This document shows positions 22,990-36,385 of a DNA stretch of 64,000 nt, one piece after another (position 1 is the stretch's first letter; each line of letters begins with the position of its first letter). The stretch is from Azadirachta indica. Taxonomy: Eukaryota > Streptophyta > Magnoliopsida > Sapindales > Meliaceae. The stretch spans positions 9,375,871-9,439,870 of the forward strand of contig CM040451.1 in NCBI GenBank assembly GCA_022749755.1, given 5' to 3'. The translations under genes were made by a program, and so were the position numbers. The notes under the pieces are model-generated. The model had not been told where the DNA came from. It was given only the letters and a program-made list of their open reading frames with translations, and did no database searches.

Positions 22990-25900
22990 TCATCACGATG
23001 TTGAACCCAGCGCTTCAATCTTTTGGGTCAACTTCTTACTAAAATACTAATTACCCAGTATTTATTTCCAAGAATATTTATTTAATAAACTAAAAACATT
23101 ATTTTGATAAGTATCATTACCCATGAACGATAAATTATGTTGTGTATATGGTGCAACAAAATATGTTTTTCAATTATTTTTTATTTTTAAAAATATTTTT
23201 TTTTAAATTGAGGATTTAATTATTTAAATGATGTTTATATGAATTTTATTTTTAAAAAATAATATGATAAATATAAGAGAGGTCCATACACATCTAAATA
23301 GGATTAAATTCAAGGCACACAAAATGCATGGAATTATATTTTTTAATTTGAGAACTTCAATATATATATGTATGCATTTTTTCAGGTGAATTTGCAGTAT
23401 TAAAATTTTTGATTTATTATAATTGATGACTATTTAAGACTAACAAAGTAGTGAATCAAAAAGTACAAACTTTAAATAGTAGTGTGTATATCTATATATA
23501 CATACATATATATATAGTCAAAATATAAAGTTTATATTATAATTGATATGACATTTAACACGTTTCTTCATTGATTAGTATTATATAACTGTCACATTAC
23601 TAATAGTATTAAAGTTGATGATTATATAAGGAATGATAAATATAATCATTTACCTAAGTATTATCACTTAGAATACAAATAGTATGCCTAAGTTTACAAG
23701 TACAATATTATCTTAGAACTTTTGTACAATTGAAATCCTTTAAAAGTAATTGTTAAAATTTTTTCTATAATCGATTAAGGCCATTTAAAAAGGGTCGAAT
23801 ATCAATCACCATACTATTAACTATAGAATATGAATCAATCATTAGATTAAATTTAACCGATCTCTTGTGGGAACCTTTTTTTAATACATTGTACTAATAA
23901 CTAGAGACAATTAATTGTATAAACTAGGGACTAATCCTACATTATAGCGTGACACTTAAAAAAGAGAATTGCGAATTAAATTTTTTTTTTTGTTTCTAGA
24001 AGTATTATTATTTGAGTAAAATAAAAAAAAAAAAAAAAAAAGGAATATGTATATGATTTGGCCTGAAACATGGCAAATGAACAAATTTAGGCATGGGCAT
24101 AGTCATGGTCAAATTTTGTAGGAACCAAAATAATCTTAAACAACTTTATGCCACCATACTTAACTTTCCATAACTTTTTTTTTTTTTAAATATACTTTCT
24201 TTCCATAACTTAGAATTCTATAATGTTTTGTCTTTTAAAAATTTGGTCAACTATAAGAATACATTAATTTCATGCATGATTCATTGTATATCAAAACTTT
24301 TTTAATACCTAAAGTTTAACGAAGAGTAGAGTTAAAATACAATCGATTCTCTTCAACCATTGGATTAGATTTAAGGGATTCAATTAAATATGATCAACTT
24401 TTATATCACATAAAAAAAAATTAAACACCTAATAAAATATTATTCAAAAATAGAGAATATAACGATTTTTGAAATAAAATAACCCCGTGACTATATTTAT
24501 CAATAGTGAAAATATACTTTTGAATAACACAAAATTTTCATCATACACAAAAGTAGGTTTTGAGTAAGGTCATAATTAGTTTTGAGTAAGGTGAAAATTT
24601 TGCTATATTTGAAATTAGGTTTCGAGTGAGGGCAAATTTTTGTAAGTTTTAATTTAAAAGTAGTTGTGAGGGTATTTTGGTTCAAAAGTTGTTATATTAT
24701 ATATTTTTAAATAACATTTTATCAGGTAGTCACATTTAATTTTTTGCTACAAAATAGGTTATTTTTTGTTAACATTCTAGATTTTTTAATGGTTTCATAA
24801 AATTGTACAATAAAGAAGTTGTACAAATAGAAGCAATGTACTAAAAAATTAGCACATTTTGTATGTGGGTTCGTATTAACATTTTATAATGGACAAACTA
24901 GACAGAATTGTCTTGGCTTATCTGAATTTGGATTAGAGACTTGAAGAAACATCAAACCCCTTACATTATCTTATTAAATATTAGAAAAAAAGGTGATTAA
25001 GTTATTGACTAGATAATGATTTTGAAAGGAACCCTAGAAGCATTTTTTTATTATTTATTAGTTTTAACTTGAAAAGCCAAAGCCGAAAGAGAGTCAAAAC
25101 TTGTAGCATATATGGTTTAGAATTAGAAGCTGCCTCTGCTTTAACAAATAAGAAGTTCAAAAGTAGAGTGAACTAGTTAGAAGGAAGAAGTTAAGAGGAA
25201 ATGTAGGTAGTATGGTAGAAGTAGTCAATCTAGCTGCCTACTTTTTTTTTTTTTTTTTTACCAAAACTAGAAGCACTTTTAGGGTTTTAAGTTTGCTTTT
25301 CATTTTGCTAGAAAAGAGAGGTGAAAAAATTTTCAACTTAGTCAAACATGCAATGCTAGCTAAGCTGGGTATAGCGCTATAGTGCAGAATATATATTATT
25401 TATTATTTATTATTCATTCCTGCTGCTTTCAATAATTGACTGTCCTGCTCTGTTGCTGTTTTATTATTATTATTGTTAATCAGAAATAGGGTTGAATGAA
25501 GTGAACCAAAGTTACTTCAAATTTCTGACAAGAAGATGACAGTTTTTCTTTTTTAAAAACAGGGTAATTATATATTGATTGAAAGAGACATGAATGAAGT
25601 GTACATATTGCAATTTTATGTAGAAATTTTTCTGGGTCAGTGGGTTTCTGTTTGGACTCTAGTTTTTGAAGGTAAGCTTTGAAGGGAAAGTTTTGTTCAT
25701 GAATCATGTTTTTTTTTCCTTTATTTTTTGATTATTAGGGCCGGTTTATGAACTGCTTTTTTTCTGGGTTCATTGATTAAAGTGGGATACATGCTATAAT
25801 CTTTATCATCAATCAACACAATCTCTTAATTTTACATGTGTCATCAACGAAAGTAAAGAAACACATGGGAGAGAAGAAGGAAAACCTGAATTCACCCCAC

Positions 25901-26255
25901 TAGGGTTCACATGATTTTGCAGTGTAATTGGCTATACAAACTGAAAAATCTGCTTGGGATGAATCATTATTATTCAGTACAAATGAACACTTTCAACTTT
26001 CAAACAGTACACTTCACCTCAATTATTTTAATGAACTACCCTAGTGGTGAATTATTATTATTATTTTTTTCTTTTTTGGGCCCTTTTGGAATGATATATT
26101 CCCACTCCATTTCAAGAGATTTACTGAGGCATATCCCTCACTTTCAACAGCTTTCTCTATTATTCATAAGAAGAAGGAAGGATTTTCTTAAGTTTCGGCT
26201 AAAGATTCTTACAACCTTATATATAAAGGAAAGTATAAATAATTACCTACCTACA

Positions 26256-26440
26256 GTTATACCTATTCTTATATTATTTATAAATAATTAATACATATAC
26301 TTTTGATAATTGAGACTGAATCTACATGTATATTAATTATGCTTAATTACACATTAATTACATATGTTAAATTTAATCTCAATTGTTAAAAATATATAAA
26401 TTTAACGGTTTATAAATGATATAAGAATATGTATAATCTT
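26256..26440. mobile_element. Palindromic MITE, family copy
   Basis: The left half carries TATTCTTATATTATTTATAA. The reverse complement of the right half carries TATTCTTATATCATTTATAA. Both then continue through AATTGAGA toward ATTAATTA in the centre. About 185 bp, no coding content, related to the copy at 14803-14984. Confidence 0.65.
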
Positions 26441-28558
26441 AGAGGACTACAAATCCATTATTTATACGTGTGTGTTTAAATTCAACTTCAATTAAAACTC
26501 ACAAGTCTAACATGAGACCATTGTTAATATAATACTAGATATCATAAATTATAGTTAACAAACATACTAGTAGTAATCAATAAAAAATAAAAATAAAATA
26601 ATAGACATGGACATTATATGATATCATTTTTATTTTCTTTTTAAAATGTTAAGGAAACTCACATTAAAACATAATTTTAATTTTCTGAATAATATCTTTT
26701 AGAGAAAGTATATTATTATTCCTAGTATACTACAACATCGATAAAATAATTCAAGGGAGTATTGTTATATTATATGAATTTATTTTGAGTAAAACCTTTA
26801 GATAGAATAGATCCATTATGTCATTTATATGTTCACTTACTAAATTCTTATCAGATGCATATATATACGTATGAAATAAACTAATCATTTTGAAATTTCA
26901 TCGTAATTTTTTTTTTAAAAACAACTTAATAATTTAATAGTTGCTATATATGCAAATGAAAAGACTATATTCAACAATTATATTACAAAAAAGAATATCT
27001 TCAAGTTTCTCAAAAGATGAATCATTGTAAGTGTATAGGATGTGCCTTGATGAAAATGCAACTAAATATTGAATAAAGTTGATTGTGATTTGTAAGTGGG
27101 AAATGATCCTTTCTATTCTATGCAATTTCAACAGTTGTTTGACTTTAATTGTTGAATGATTTTGGTTCTCAAATATAATTTTTTTTTAAAACTATATATG
27201 TGATTTTGACATTTATTAGTAAAAAATTCCTCATGCCTCATGCATTAGCATGAAATTAGGTTGAATATTGATCAAATATTGAGCAACCCAAGATTTTTAT
27301 ATTTATATATATATATATATAAGTCTTTTTTACTTAATTTAATAAACAATTAATTAATAATCTTTTGAATCCACGATGAACAAAATCCAAGAATCCATCA
27401 AATTTTGGACTTTTTAGCACTTAGGAATTGTTATAATATTTAGTTGTAGAATCTTTATCCTATTATATCAAGCCAGAAGAAGTTGGATGATGAGAAATTT
27501 AATAGATTAAAAATTTTGTATAATACAAAATTTTCATTATTTTTTTAAATAAAATGTTTTAAAAAATTGTTAAAAATTCAAAAAATTTAAAATTTTAATA
27601 ATCAGTTAGATATATTGCATTAAAATTTACATCACCAACTACTATCTTGTCTCGTATATGTAAGAATTATTTTCACTTTATTCATACGTTAGTGTAAAAT
27701 GTAATCTTTTTTACTTCTAACTTAAAATGCTTTTACAATTTTTTTTTAAGTTCTAAATACAAATCTTAAAGAAACATTTATTACCTTTTTCTTTTACTTA
27801 AAATAATACACGTATTAGATTATATATAAAAGTGTTTTTGGTATTTGAAAGTGTTGTGAGAACATAAAAGCACTTCTGAAAAGTTACTTACAAAAGAAGA
27901 TACTTTTTTTTTTTTTTTAAAATTTAGGATTAAAAAATTTTTTATAGTACAACTATTTATTTTTGTCAATATTTTTTTGTAATTTAAAGACTAACCATTG
28001 CGGTATTGTCGATACCTTTGTCTCTTTCGAATCATTCAAATAAAAATAGTCTTTTTTGTAAATAAAAATACAAATAGACGACAAAAATAATCTAGTTTAA
28101 ACACATAATTTAAGTTGATTATAATAGCATTGTTGTAAATTTTTAATAGACTCTTGATTATAATTTTAGAATTAAAAAAATGTAAAACACTTAGAAAAAT
28201 AAAATTATTAATAAATATTCACATTTTTTTATACTAAACAAAACTACAAAAGTTTCACTCATCTAACATCAAATGTTCTTTTTTTATAAAATTCAAATAC
28301 ACGTTTTTTCCTTAATCCATAACAAATTTGGAAATAAGGCCACAATGGCAACTGCAAATTTAGATTTCTTTAGAAAAAATTATAATTTTCTTAAATGTAT
28401 ATTTAAAATTGAAATATTATATTTCTTAATTTATAGTTTTAAGAAAAAAATTATCAATTATCCAAATATAAATGGATAGATGATTGGGAGGTAAATATTT
28501 AAATTAAGTAAAAATACATCAAAATTACATATACAATTTACTGGTATTATAATCCATC

Positions 28559-28915
28559 TTTCGAGAGTTAAGATAGATGCAATTATACTTTTATGAGAGT
28601 TAAGCCCCTTGTCATTTAAAGAACACACATGCTTACTAACTTTCGAGAATTGAGAGAGGTGCAATTTTATTTTTAAATGACTCAAAACTCTTTTCACCTT
28701 TCAAGAGTTGAGATAAGTGCAATTCTATTTGTATATGACTTAAACTTCTTCTCATTAAGTACTTATTACTAAACTATTAGATTTTTTTTTTTTCACGAAA
28801 TTTGGCTCTATTTAAGAAAGTCTACTTCAACATGAAGTAAATACTTATCATCTTTAAAGAGTTAAGATAGGTATAATTTAATTCTTTGAAGACTCAAACC
28901 TCTTTTCATTTAAAA
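28559..28915. repeat. Four degenerate direct repeats of about 60 bp
   Basis: Units start near 28559, 28641, 28699 and 28853. Each has a TTTCRAGAGTTGAGATARGT-like head followed by a CAATT-TAT block and then ACTCAAAC-CTTTTCATT. Spacing is irregular. A related sequence, with GAGTTGAGATAAGTATAATTT and CTCAAACCTTTTCTCAT, occurs at 48987-49085, so it belongs to a dispersed repeat family. Confidence 0.55.
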
Positions 28916-29455
28916 AGAAAGTGAAGAATATATTAATAAAGTCTTTGCGATTATTTTTTGAGAAATTTGTTATTTTTAGTGGATTTAGACTCCTTATTTT
29001 ACCTTCTAGTGAAATTAGTTTATAAAAAAATTTATTTCAATGCAATTGTGAGAACTTGAAAAAAAAAAAAAAAGAAAAGAGATAAGCTTTTGACAAAATT
29101 TGTCCCAATTCAGCGAAAATTTGTTCCTACGCAAAGTGTGGAGACTCAAAGAGATAAGAAAATTAAATATTATTAGACTACTAATAAACAGCTTAGGCCT
29201 AAAAGTTTGATAAGAAGTAAAAACTAAAAATATGTAAAAGGAAAGCCAAGCCAAAGAGAGAAACAAACAAGGGTACAAGTGAAGTAAAGTTGAAATGCAA
29301 GTACAAAAGAAAACATGGTACAACAAATAAAGCGGTAAATAAATAAATTAATTAAAAAAGTTAAAAAAAAAAGAAGGAAAAACTCAAAAACTCAAAGTTA
29401 AAATAGTGGAAAAAATAATTTTAAAATTAAAAAAAAAGAAAAAGAAGAACAACGA

Positions 29456-29556
29456 CACGTGCCCGTGGTCATCGAGAAGTCAGCCAAAGCATTGATAGAT
29501 TACACGCTCCTCAGACCACGACACGTGACCCTGCCTCCCTCTCTCGAGCCTGTAAA

Positions 29557-29595
<39 letters not shown>

Positions 29596-29785
29596 CCCCT
29601 TCCTTTCTTTCTTTGCTTTGAAATTCCCCATAATTTATTTAAAAATTCTTAAAAATTTTAAAAAAATTAAAAAAGAAAAAAAAAAGTGCTTTTCCCCATC
29701 TTCCCACTTCCTTCTTCCTTTTTAGCATTCAGCTTTTAGCTTTTGCAACAACAAACACAGTGTACAATTTCTGAGTGCTATAAAT
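29456..29785 (+). promoter_or_regulatory. Orphan promoter-like segment: two G-boxes, CT tract, TATA-like box
   Basis: CACGTG occurs at 29456-29461 and 29522-29527, each inside the identical context ACGACACGTG. These match the palindromic G-box core bound by bZIP and bHLH factors and can act as ABA-response elements. They are followed by a CT tract (29557-29594) and TATAAAT (29779-29785). No recognisable coding region follows; the TCP coding start is about 6.4 kb downstream. Confidence 0.4.
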
Positions 29786-29800
29786 CACAAATAAAATAAC

Positions 29801-29834
<34 letters not shown>

Positions 29835-31434
29835 GTACTCGTACACTACACTACACACACTAACTAGGTGGGTTTTGCTTTTTAATTATTTATCTTAATT
29901 ATTATTATTTTAATAAAAAGTAGAAAAGAAAGTGGGTGTTTTTGGATGATTATATTAATTTAAAGATTGGCTTCTTTTTAACCGGCAAGTTATTAAGCAT
30001 GGAATTGCGAGAAGCTGATAACCCCTCTGCTCTCCTCTGTTCTCTATTGCAATAACACTAATTAATTAATGAATAATATGATGGTTTTTAATTTTTAATT
30101 TAAAAATTTTTTTTTTTGGGTAATGGGAGACATTACTATGATTTGGATAAGAATCATGGTACAAGCAGAACCACCATTTTCCTTAATCTCCACAACTAAT
30201 TTTTTTTTAAATTAATAAAATAAAAATAAAATAAGTTTTGAGGGATGGAGCATGATGATCTGCTTCTTCTGTTTTGTGTCCTAATTTTAAATTTTTTGGG
30301 TTTTGCCAAGTTGTAAAGAAATAGGTGTCCTCAAAAGCAGTGGACACATCATCATCTTAAGCCTTAAGTTTTGCTTTTGTTGGCTCTCAACTTTCTTCTT
30401 TCATTTCAATGCCTTTTCTTTTCTTTTCTTTTCTTTTCCTTCTTTTTTGCTTTTTTGGTTCTTTTAAAAGTTTGTTCACTTTTTATTGAGATTCAATTGC
30501 ATGGTAAACATGTAATTCTACTTTTTTTAAAAAAAAAAAGTTCAAGTAATTTTCAATTTTCTGGTTCATAATATCCCCACTTTTGAACTAAAACAATATA
30601 ATTGATTCAAATTTATTACATTATAAAATTATTGATAACTGTATCACATCTAACATCACTAATGAGGAGGAACATGTTGAATTAAATTTATTAGATGCAT
30701 TTTACGTTACACATAACGTGCGAAAGTAAATTGTTATGAATTTAATTTCATTATGAATAAAACTTTGATACTGTGAATTAAGTATATGCCCTTAAAAGAA
30801 GAGATCTGTAAATGTGTCTAATTTGTGCTTGTAGTTAAAAGTCGCCTTAAGATTCGAATTTTAGGTACAAAACCCTAATATGTATGATATAATATATGTT
30901 ATGATTTTTATTTTTATTTTTTTTTTTTTTTTTGAAGATTAATATAGAGATGAATTGTAATTCCTATGTAAGTTGTTGCTTTCAACATATGAGCACGAGA
31001 CAAGATATGAAATTATAACTAACTAATCCCCTTTTCAATCAAAGTCTAATAAGTCAAATTCAATGAAAATTGACATTTTTATCTAGTTAAATTAAAAGAT
31101 GAGTTTAATCAAATGTCACTTTCATTTAATAAAATACTAAAAATATTTTTAGTATTTAATAACAAATTAAGAATATTTATTTTTAAAAAATTTAATTAAT
31201 TTTTCAATTGTTATTATCAAATAAAACTTATAAAAAGAAAATAATTGTTCTAATTTTCAAAAATAGCACTAAAAAAAAAAAGAGGTGGGTATAAATAAAA
31301 AAAGGGGGAGTGCCCAAATAAATAAATGGATTGATTCATTTCATTCTGCTAATTTGTTTGCCAGCAAAGGGATCATAGTGGGTTGCTGCTACTTGCACGA
31401 CCCATCATCAACTGCTATCTTCCATAACTAATTA

Positions 31435-31474
<40 letters not shown>

Positions 31475-32890
31475 ATCTTTTAATTATGTATGTATTAAGT
31501 GCTTGGAGGCAAAGAGACACATCATTACTTGTACGGACCAATGGGTTTTATTTGATTAATTTAATTAAAAATCCTTAATGCCCTTTCAAATATTTACTAT
31601 TTAAATTAATTAATTAATTAATTGATTTTTTAAAATTAATAAATAAATAATTATAAACCCAAAAACAGCCTTTTCTGAAAGTTTGTGAATTAATTGGAAG
31701 AGAGTGAGTTCTCTACACGACATTTGGGTGGTGGGGAATACCCTTTTATTTTATTTTATTTTTTTCCGAATTTTTAGTGCTTTCCTTTTCATTATCCTTG
31801 CAATTCAACCCTTGTGTGCTACTTTATTTACAATATTACCCTACAAATTATTAATTAATTAATTAATTAATTCTTATGGGTTCTAATAACATTTTCTATT
31901 TTTAATGTTCACATTAAAAAATGACATAAAAAATGACTCAAATGATAGTATTAAAACGTTTGAACTATCATTGCGGCGATATTTACTATAAATTATATAA
32001 ATACAAATTAAATTTCACTTATTTTTTGTGTTAATAATTTAAATTCACATTTTTTTATACTATTCGTTAAAATATTATTGATTGAAATATTATCGTCACA
32101 TTAAGTAGTGAAATTTATTTTTATTTACTCGAAATTAAGTCAATAAAGTTCAACCTTTTAACTCTAAAAAGATATTTTAAATTATTGTACCCTAAATGTG
32201 ACTAAAATTTGGTCTATTTTGAAAAATTATTATTTGTTCGTTCGTATTTGTATTTATAACTGCAAAATATAAATGAATTTATTAGTAGCAGACCATATCA
32301 GTTGAAACATGAAATTAAATCTTTTGGAATAGGACTACACCTAGTTTCTGATTCATTTAATGCATTTAATTTTGTACTTTTCAAATTTTAAAACCATTTT
32401 ACGTAGTTGTTACATAACATTGTAACATGTCTTAAATTTATTGTCTCGTGTTATTTTCACAAACTATCCTATTTTAACATTTATTAGGAAGCCAGGAGAA
32501 ACAATTTCTAAAACTTCATTTTTACCTTCAAAATTAAACACATGGGTTAATATAATTTTTTTATATTTTATTTGAATTTATAATCTATTTTTCATTCATT
32601 ATTTATTACTATATTATATATTATATAGTCAATTTAATTTAAGGGTAAAGATTCAAGTCCCACACTTTCTTAAAGGTTTAGAACTTTCCCTCTTTATGCA
32701 GATAAATCTCTTTTCATAACTTACAAAAATAAAAATCTCATTGATAAATCTCATCCATTGTGTGGGTAGATTTATATGGTACACCATAACAATAATTATC
32801 TCTAAACTCTACTACTACTAGAGGTCTAATGTACAAAATATATTATCAGTAGATTGTAAATATGTAGAAAATGATCAATAATATCTTAAT

Positions 32891-33050
32891 TTTACACATT
32901 TTCTTACATCATTTGTAAATGATTGAATTTACGTAATTTTAATTGTTGATATTTTTAAGTATTACATATACATTAATTATAATGCATTTATTAAATATAC
33001 ATATTAATTTAATCTAATGTTTTACGAATAGTATAAAAAATTATATAAAT
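32891..33050. mobile_element. Degenerate palindromic MITE, family copy
   Basis: Related to the copies at 14803 and 26256. CTTACATCATTTGTAAATGA appears on the left and ATTAATTTAATCT and TTTTACGAATAGTATAAAA on the right, around a central ACATTAATTAT. More diverged than the other two. Confidence 0.45.
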
Positions 33051-34240
33051 TTAAACAGCTGTGTATTGAATTTATATATATAAATATAGAAAAATGCAAA
33101 TAATAGTTTTATTTTAAGCATACAAAAAATAGTCAAACAATCTTCAAGTTGAATTGAAAAGTAAGCAAAATATATAAAATATGTACACAAAATTTTACCC
33201 ATAATAATTTTGATTTGTATTTACATGATATATAATACTTAAACCATCTTGCATTTATTGATATTACGAGTACTTATTGGTTAATTAGTTTCTTTAACCT
33301 TTCAATAAATGTTTCTAACATCTTTTTGCCCCTTTGATTAATGCTTAGTTCTACTATAGAGGTAACGTTTTTGGTCTAAGTAGAATGATGTAGATGCTAT
33401 GACTAAAATATTTTGACTAATTGTCTCAAATTAAATGATGATACAAACTCATAAATATATATCTTGACTGTCATAGAAGTAGAACAAGTAAAACAATTTA
33501 TTTTAGAGCATATTTATGTAAATTAACGTCATTATTACTTAATTTTAAATGTATAATAATTAAATTATTTGATAAATATTTAGTTATAAAACTCTCCACA
33601 AACATGTTATGCATGTCATAGTAGTTATATAGATATTTTTAACATAACATTTTTCTACTTTTATTAATAATTAGGCAAAAAATCCGTCCCTAATGTTCAT
33701 AAAGAGTCGAACTAGGTAGAAAATTTAAATATGTTGAATCATTATTATTAATTAAATATTTTCGTTAAATTTTTAAAGGAATTGAATTTGAAAACAAACT
33801 AAAAAAGAGTTTCATAAATGAGAAAACAAAAATTACAAAATTCAATAATATGTATTATTATTTATTACTAAAATAAAAAAGAAAAACTGTAATTAATGAA
33901 AATAACTAACACTTGAGATGAATTTTTGGTAATAATTACTATTTAAAATATTTTTAAAAAATAATTATTTTAAATTTTTTTAGATCAAAATATTCCTGCA
34001 TAAATATGTTTAGTGATATTTTTTGAAAAGATTTTATGGAAATATTTTAGTTTAAAATAGTTATTTTTATAATATATATTATATAATGGTTATTTAAAAA
34101 AATCAGTGAGCAATATTGATTACCGTTAAAAATTTTTGGGAAAACTAAAAGGAAAGGGTAAAATGAGAAATAGAAGGAAAAAAGAAGGGCAGAAAAGAGA
34201 GAAGGGAGGGAGATAATATTAAAGGGGTAAGGAAGGGAAC

Positions 34241-36195
34241 GGCGCAATGTCTGTCTGTCCTTTCCCGATAAGCTCGGTGATTTGCTCGAATGAGGATGAA
34301 GACGATACATACAACTACAACAGCAACATAACCAAGCTTTTATTTTTCTCTTAAACCCACTTTGAGTTCTCTCTACTTTCACTTCCCATTTCCTAATTTT
34401 AACCCTAAACCACTCTCACATCACAACCTGTAAGTCTCTAATCTTCTTCCCTTTTTGTTTTTTTCTCTATTCTCAATCTGTAGCTGCTTCAAATTCTTTC
34501 TATTTTCATGTTCAGTTAATGAGTTGCTGCAGCTGAAGAACAAGAAGAAAGGAGAGTTAAAAAAAATTGTGTTTTGCTTGCAGAATTTTCAGAAATAAGC
34601 TCTCAAGCTGGCTTTTTCTTTCTTCTTTTTTTTTTTTGATTTTTTGAAAAAAAAAGATATTTGCTTTAATTTTAGATTTTTTTTGGAAGTTTTAGCTCTA
34701 TAATTCAGGACCTGATCTGGGAATTTTTTGTTTTATTAAAAATGAGCTAAATGAGAAGAATAATTAATATATATGTATATAGTTTTTGTATTGAAGCGGT
34801 AGGTTTGATGGAAATTTAGTTAAAAATGATACTTAATAGCACAGTTTAGACATTGATTATATATGAAAGTTGAAGACATGGAATTTTGTCTGATTTGTTG
34901 GTTTTTCCTCACAGGAATTATCAGAGTGAAGCTACAATCTTCTTCAACGAGTTCAGAAGTACAGATCTGCGAGCAAACCAGAAGAAGCAAAGATCTGTAA
35001 GCAAGCTTTCAATCGGAGGAAAAGAGCAAAGCAAACCAGAAGAAGGAATCAAAATATATGTCTTTCCCTTCTCTCTAGCATCTGGGAGCTTGACACCTGT
35101 AACAATATTACCCGCCATTGTTCAGAGTAAGCTAAGCAGCACACAATTTAGAAATTATTATTTAATTTTGTTCCTTGTTGGTAAATTAGAAACAGTCTTT
35201 TTATTAATGATATTTTGTCATTTATTAGCTAAATAGCTGTGTTGGTGTGTCTCTGCTCTTAGGGTCATCAGAACGGAAGAAAGCTTTAAGTACCAAGATG
35301 TAACAGAAAAAGAAAAGCAAAAGGGTTGGCTCAGATCGGCGAATCGTATGCAATTACTGCGTCTTTGATTAGCTTAGTCAGATCAAAGTCCTAACCCCTT
35401 AACTGCTTTTATTGCAACTTTTCTTAAAGCTTATCTTCTTTTAGCACTTTTGTTAGGTTTAAGTGGGAATGGTGGAGACTAAAGATTAAAGCTTTTAGTA
35501 GCTATAAAACTAAATATCCGGAAGTGCAGTAACAATTAACAACAAGCCTCAGATCTCATATTCTTCTGTTTGTATTTAAAGAGTCTAAAATTAGTATGTA
35601 TGTATGTATGTATGGTGTATGGCATCAGATGCTTTTGTGTTTTTCTTTTTTTTTTTTTTTGGTTTACTATTAATTTTGTTTTTATTTTATTTATTTATTT
35701 ATTTTTTTAACTTTGGTGGGTTGTATTTGCAGGCATTAGAGGGCTGCAGAAGTTCAGGCTTTGCTTTTGAAGAGCACACACTGCGACTGCAGAAAGCTTT
35801 CAGCCGGTGGGCTAAGATTAGCTTAGCTTAGCTTAGCTTAGCGTTACTGACTTGGACCATGATACATCGAAGCGTAAAAAAAGGCCTTTTTATCACTACA
35901 CAGCCAAAGTACCTCTCTGTATTATCGTCATCAATGCATAGGACACAGCAACCCCACCTGCACTGCACCACTCTCTCTTCAAATCCATCATCATAACCCT
36001 TCCTCTCCTCTTTCTCTCTCTTTAAAACATCTCCCACATCCCACCTACTTTCTCTCTCTATATCTAACTAGCTAGCTACCTATTTCTTCTTCAAGTACAA
36101 TACAAAGAGAAGAAGAAGACAACAGAAGGGTAAAAAGGCTGGGTTGTGTTAGAGTTTTCTTTTCTTGGTTGAGAAAAATAAGGCATGAAAGTGGT
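34241..36195 (+). other. Long 5' leader of the TCP gene, probably with introns
   Basis: Composition changes from AT-rich to mixed at about 34240. Strong donor CCT|GTAAGT (exon end 34429) pairs with acceptor TTTTTCCTCACAG (exon start 34915). A second possible pair is ATCT|GTAAGC (exon end 34996) with TATTTGCAG (exon start 35733). If used, the mature leader would run roughly 34241-34429, 34915-34996 and 35733-36195. A pentamer repeat (TTAGC)5 lies at about 35817-35841. Exon boundaries are inferred from sequence only. Confidence 0.5.
35859..35996 (+). other. Upstream ORF (45 codons) in the TCP leader
   Basis: ATG at 35859 opens a 45-codon frame ending at TAA 35994-35996, about 200 nt before the TCP start, inside the presumed last leader exon. 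No known peptide motif. It could reduce translation of the main frame. Confidence 0.4.
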
Positions 36196-36385
36196 ATGGA
36201 GGAGGAGATTCAGACACAAGCCTGCAAGTTCTCAAGAGTCGGTAATGGAAGAATTGACTCCACCAAAATTTCTCAGAAAGAACAATACCCAGATGATGAA
36301 GAAGATGGAGACCAGCAGCAGCAGCAGCAACAGCAACAGCTGCTGCTCAAGAAGGCTAGTGGTAATAATAATACGGGTGTCTTAG
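36185..36385 (+). other. Overlapping upstream ORF across the TCP start codon
   Basis: ATG at 36185, 11 nt before the TCP ATG and in another frame, reads 66 codons to 36385 and so spans the main start. Its context (G at -3, A at +4) is weaker than that of the main ATG (G at -3, G at +4), so leaky scanning is expected. Its product, Ser/Lys-rich in part because it reads through the CAG repeat, is probably not functional in itself. Confidence 0.4.

Larger units (their letters stand above)
22990..34240. other. Long AT-rich intergenic region upstream of the TCP gene
   Basis: About 11 kb with no gene I can support. Contents: homopolymer runs (about 24025-24042, 25240-25259), MITE copies at 26256-26440 and 32891-33050, degenerate direct repeats at 28559-28915, a G-box pair with CT tract and TATA-like box at 29456-29785, an (AAT)n tract (about 29805-29833) and a (TTA)n tract (about 31438-31471). 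Open frames of 60-126 codons here are low-complexity and look random. Confidence 0.5.

Noticed and set aside
25911..26291. 126-codon plus-strand frame
   Set aside because: Low-complexity hydrophobic composition, and it runs into the MITE copy at 26256; no homology recognised.
29015..29326. 103-codon minus-strand frame rich in Phe, Leu and Ser
   Set aside because: Reads through A/T homopolymers; no signal-peptide architecture or family recognised.
31363..31381. AGCAAAGGGATCATAGTGG, resembling miR393
   Set aside because: Only about ten bases match and I see no complementary star arm nearby.
34047..34382. 111-codon minus-strand frame
   Set aside because: Overlaps the purine-rich TCP leader on the opposite strand; composition effect.
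36169..36195. Upstream extension of the TCP frame from a TTG codon
   Set aside because: Non-AUG start with no support; the ATG at 36196 has good context.
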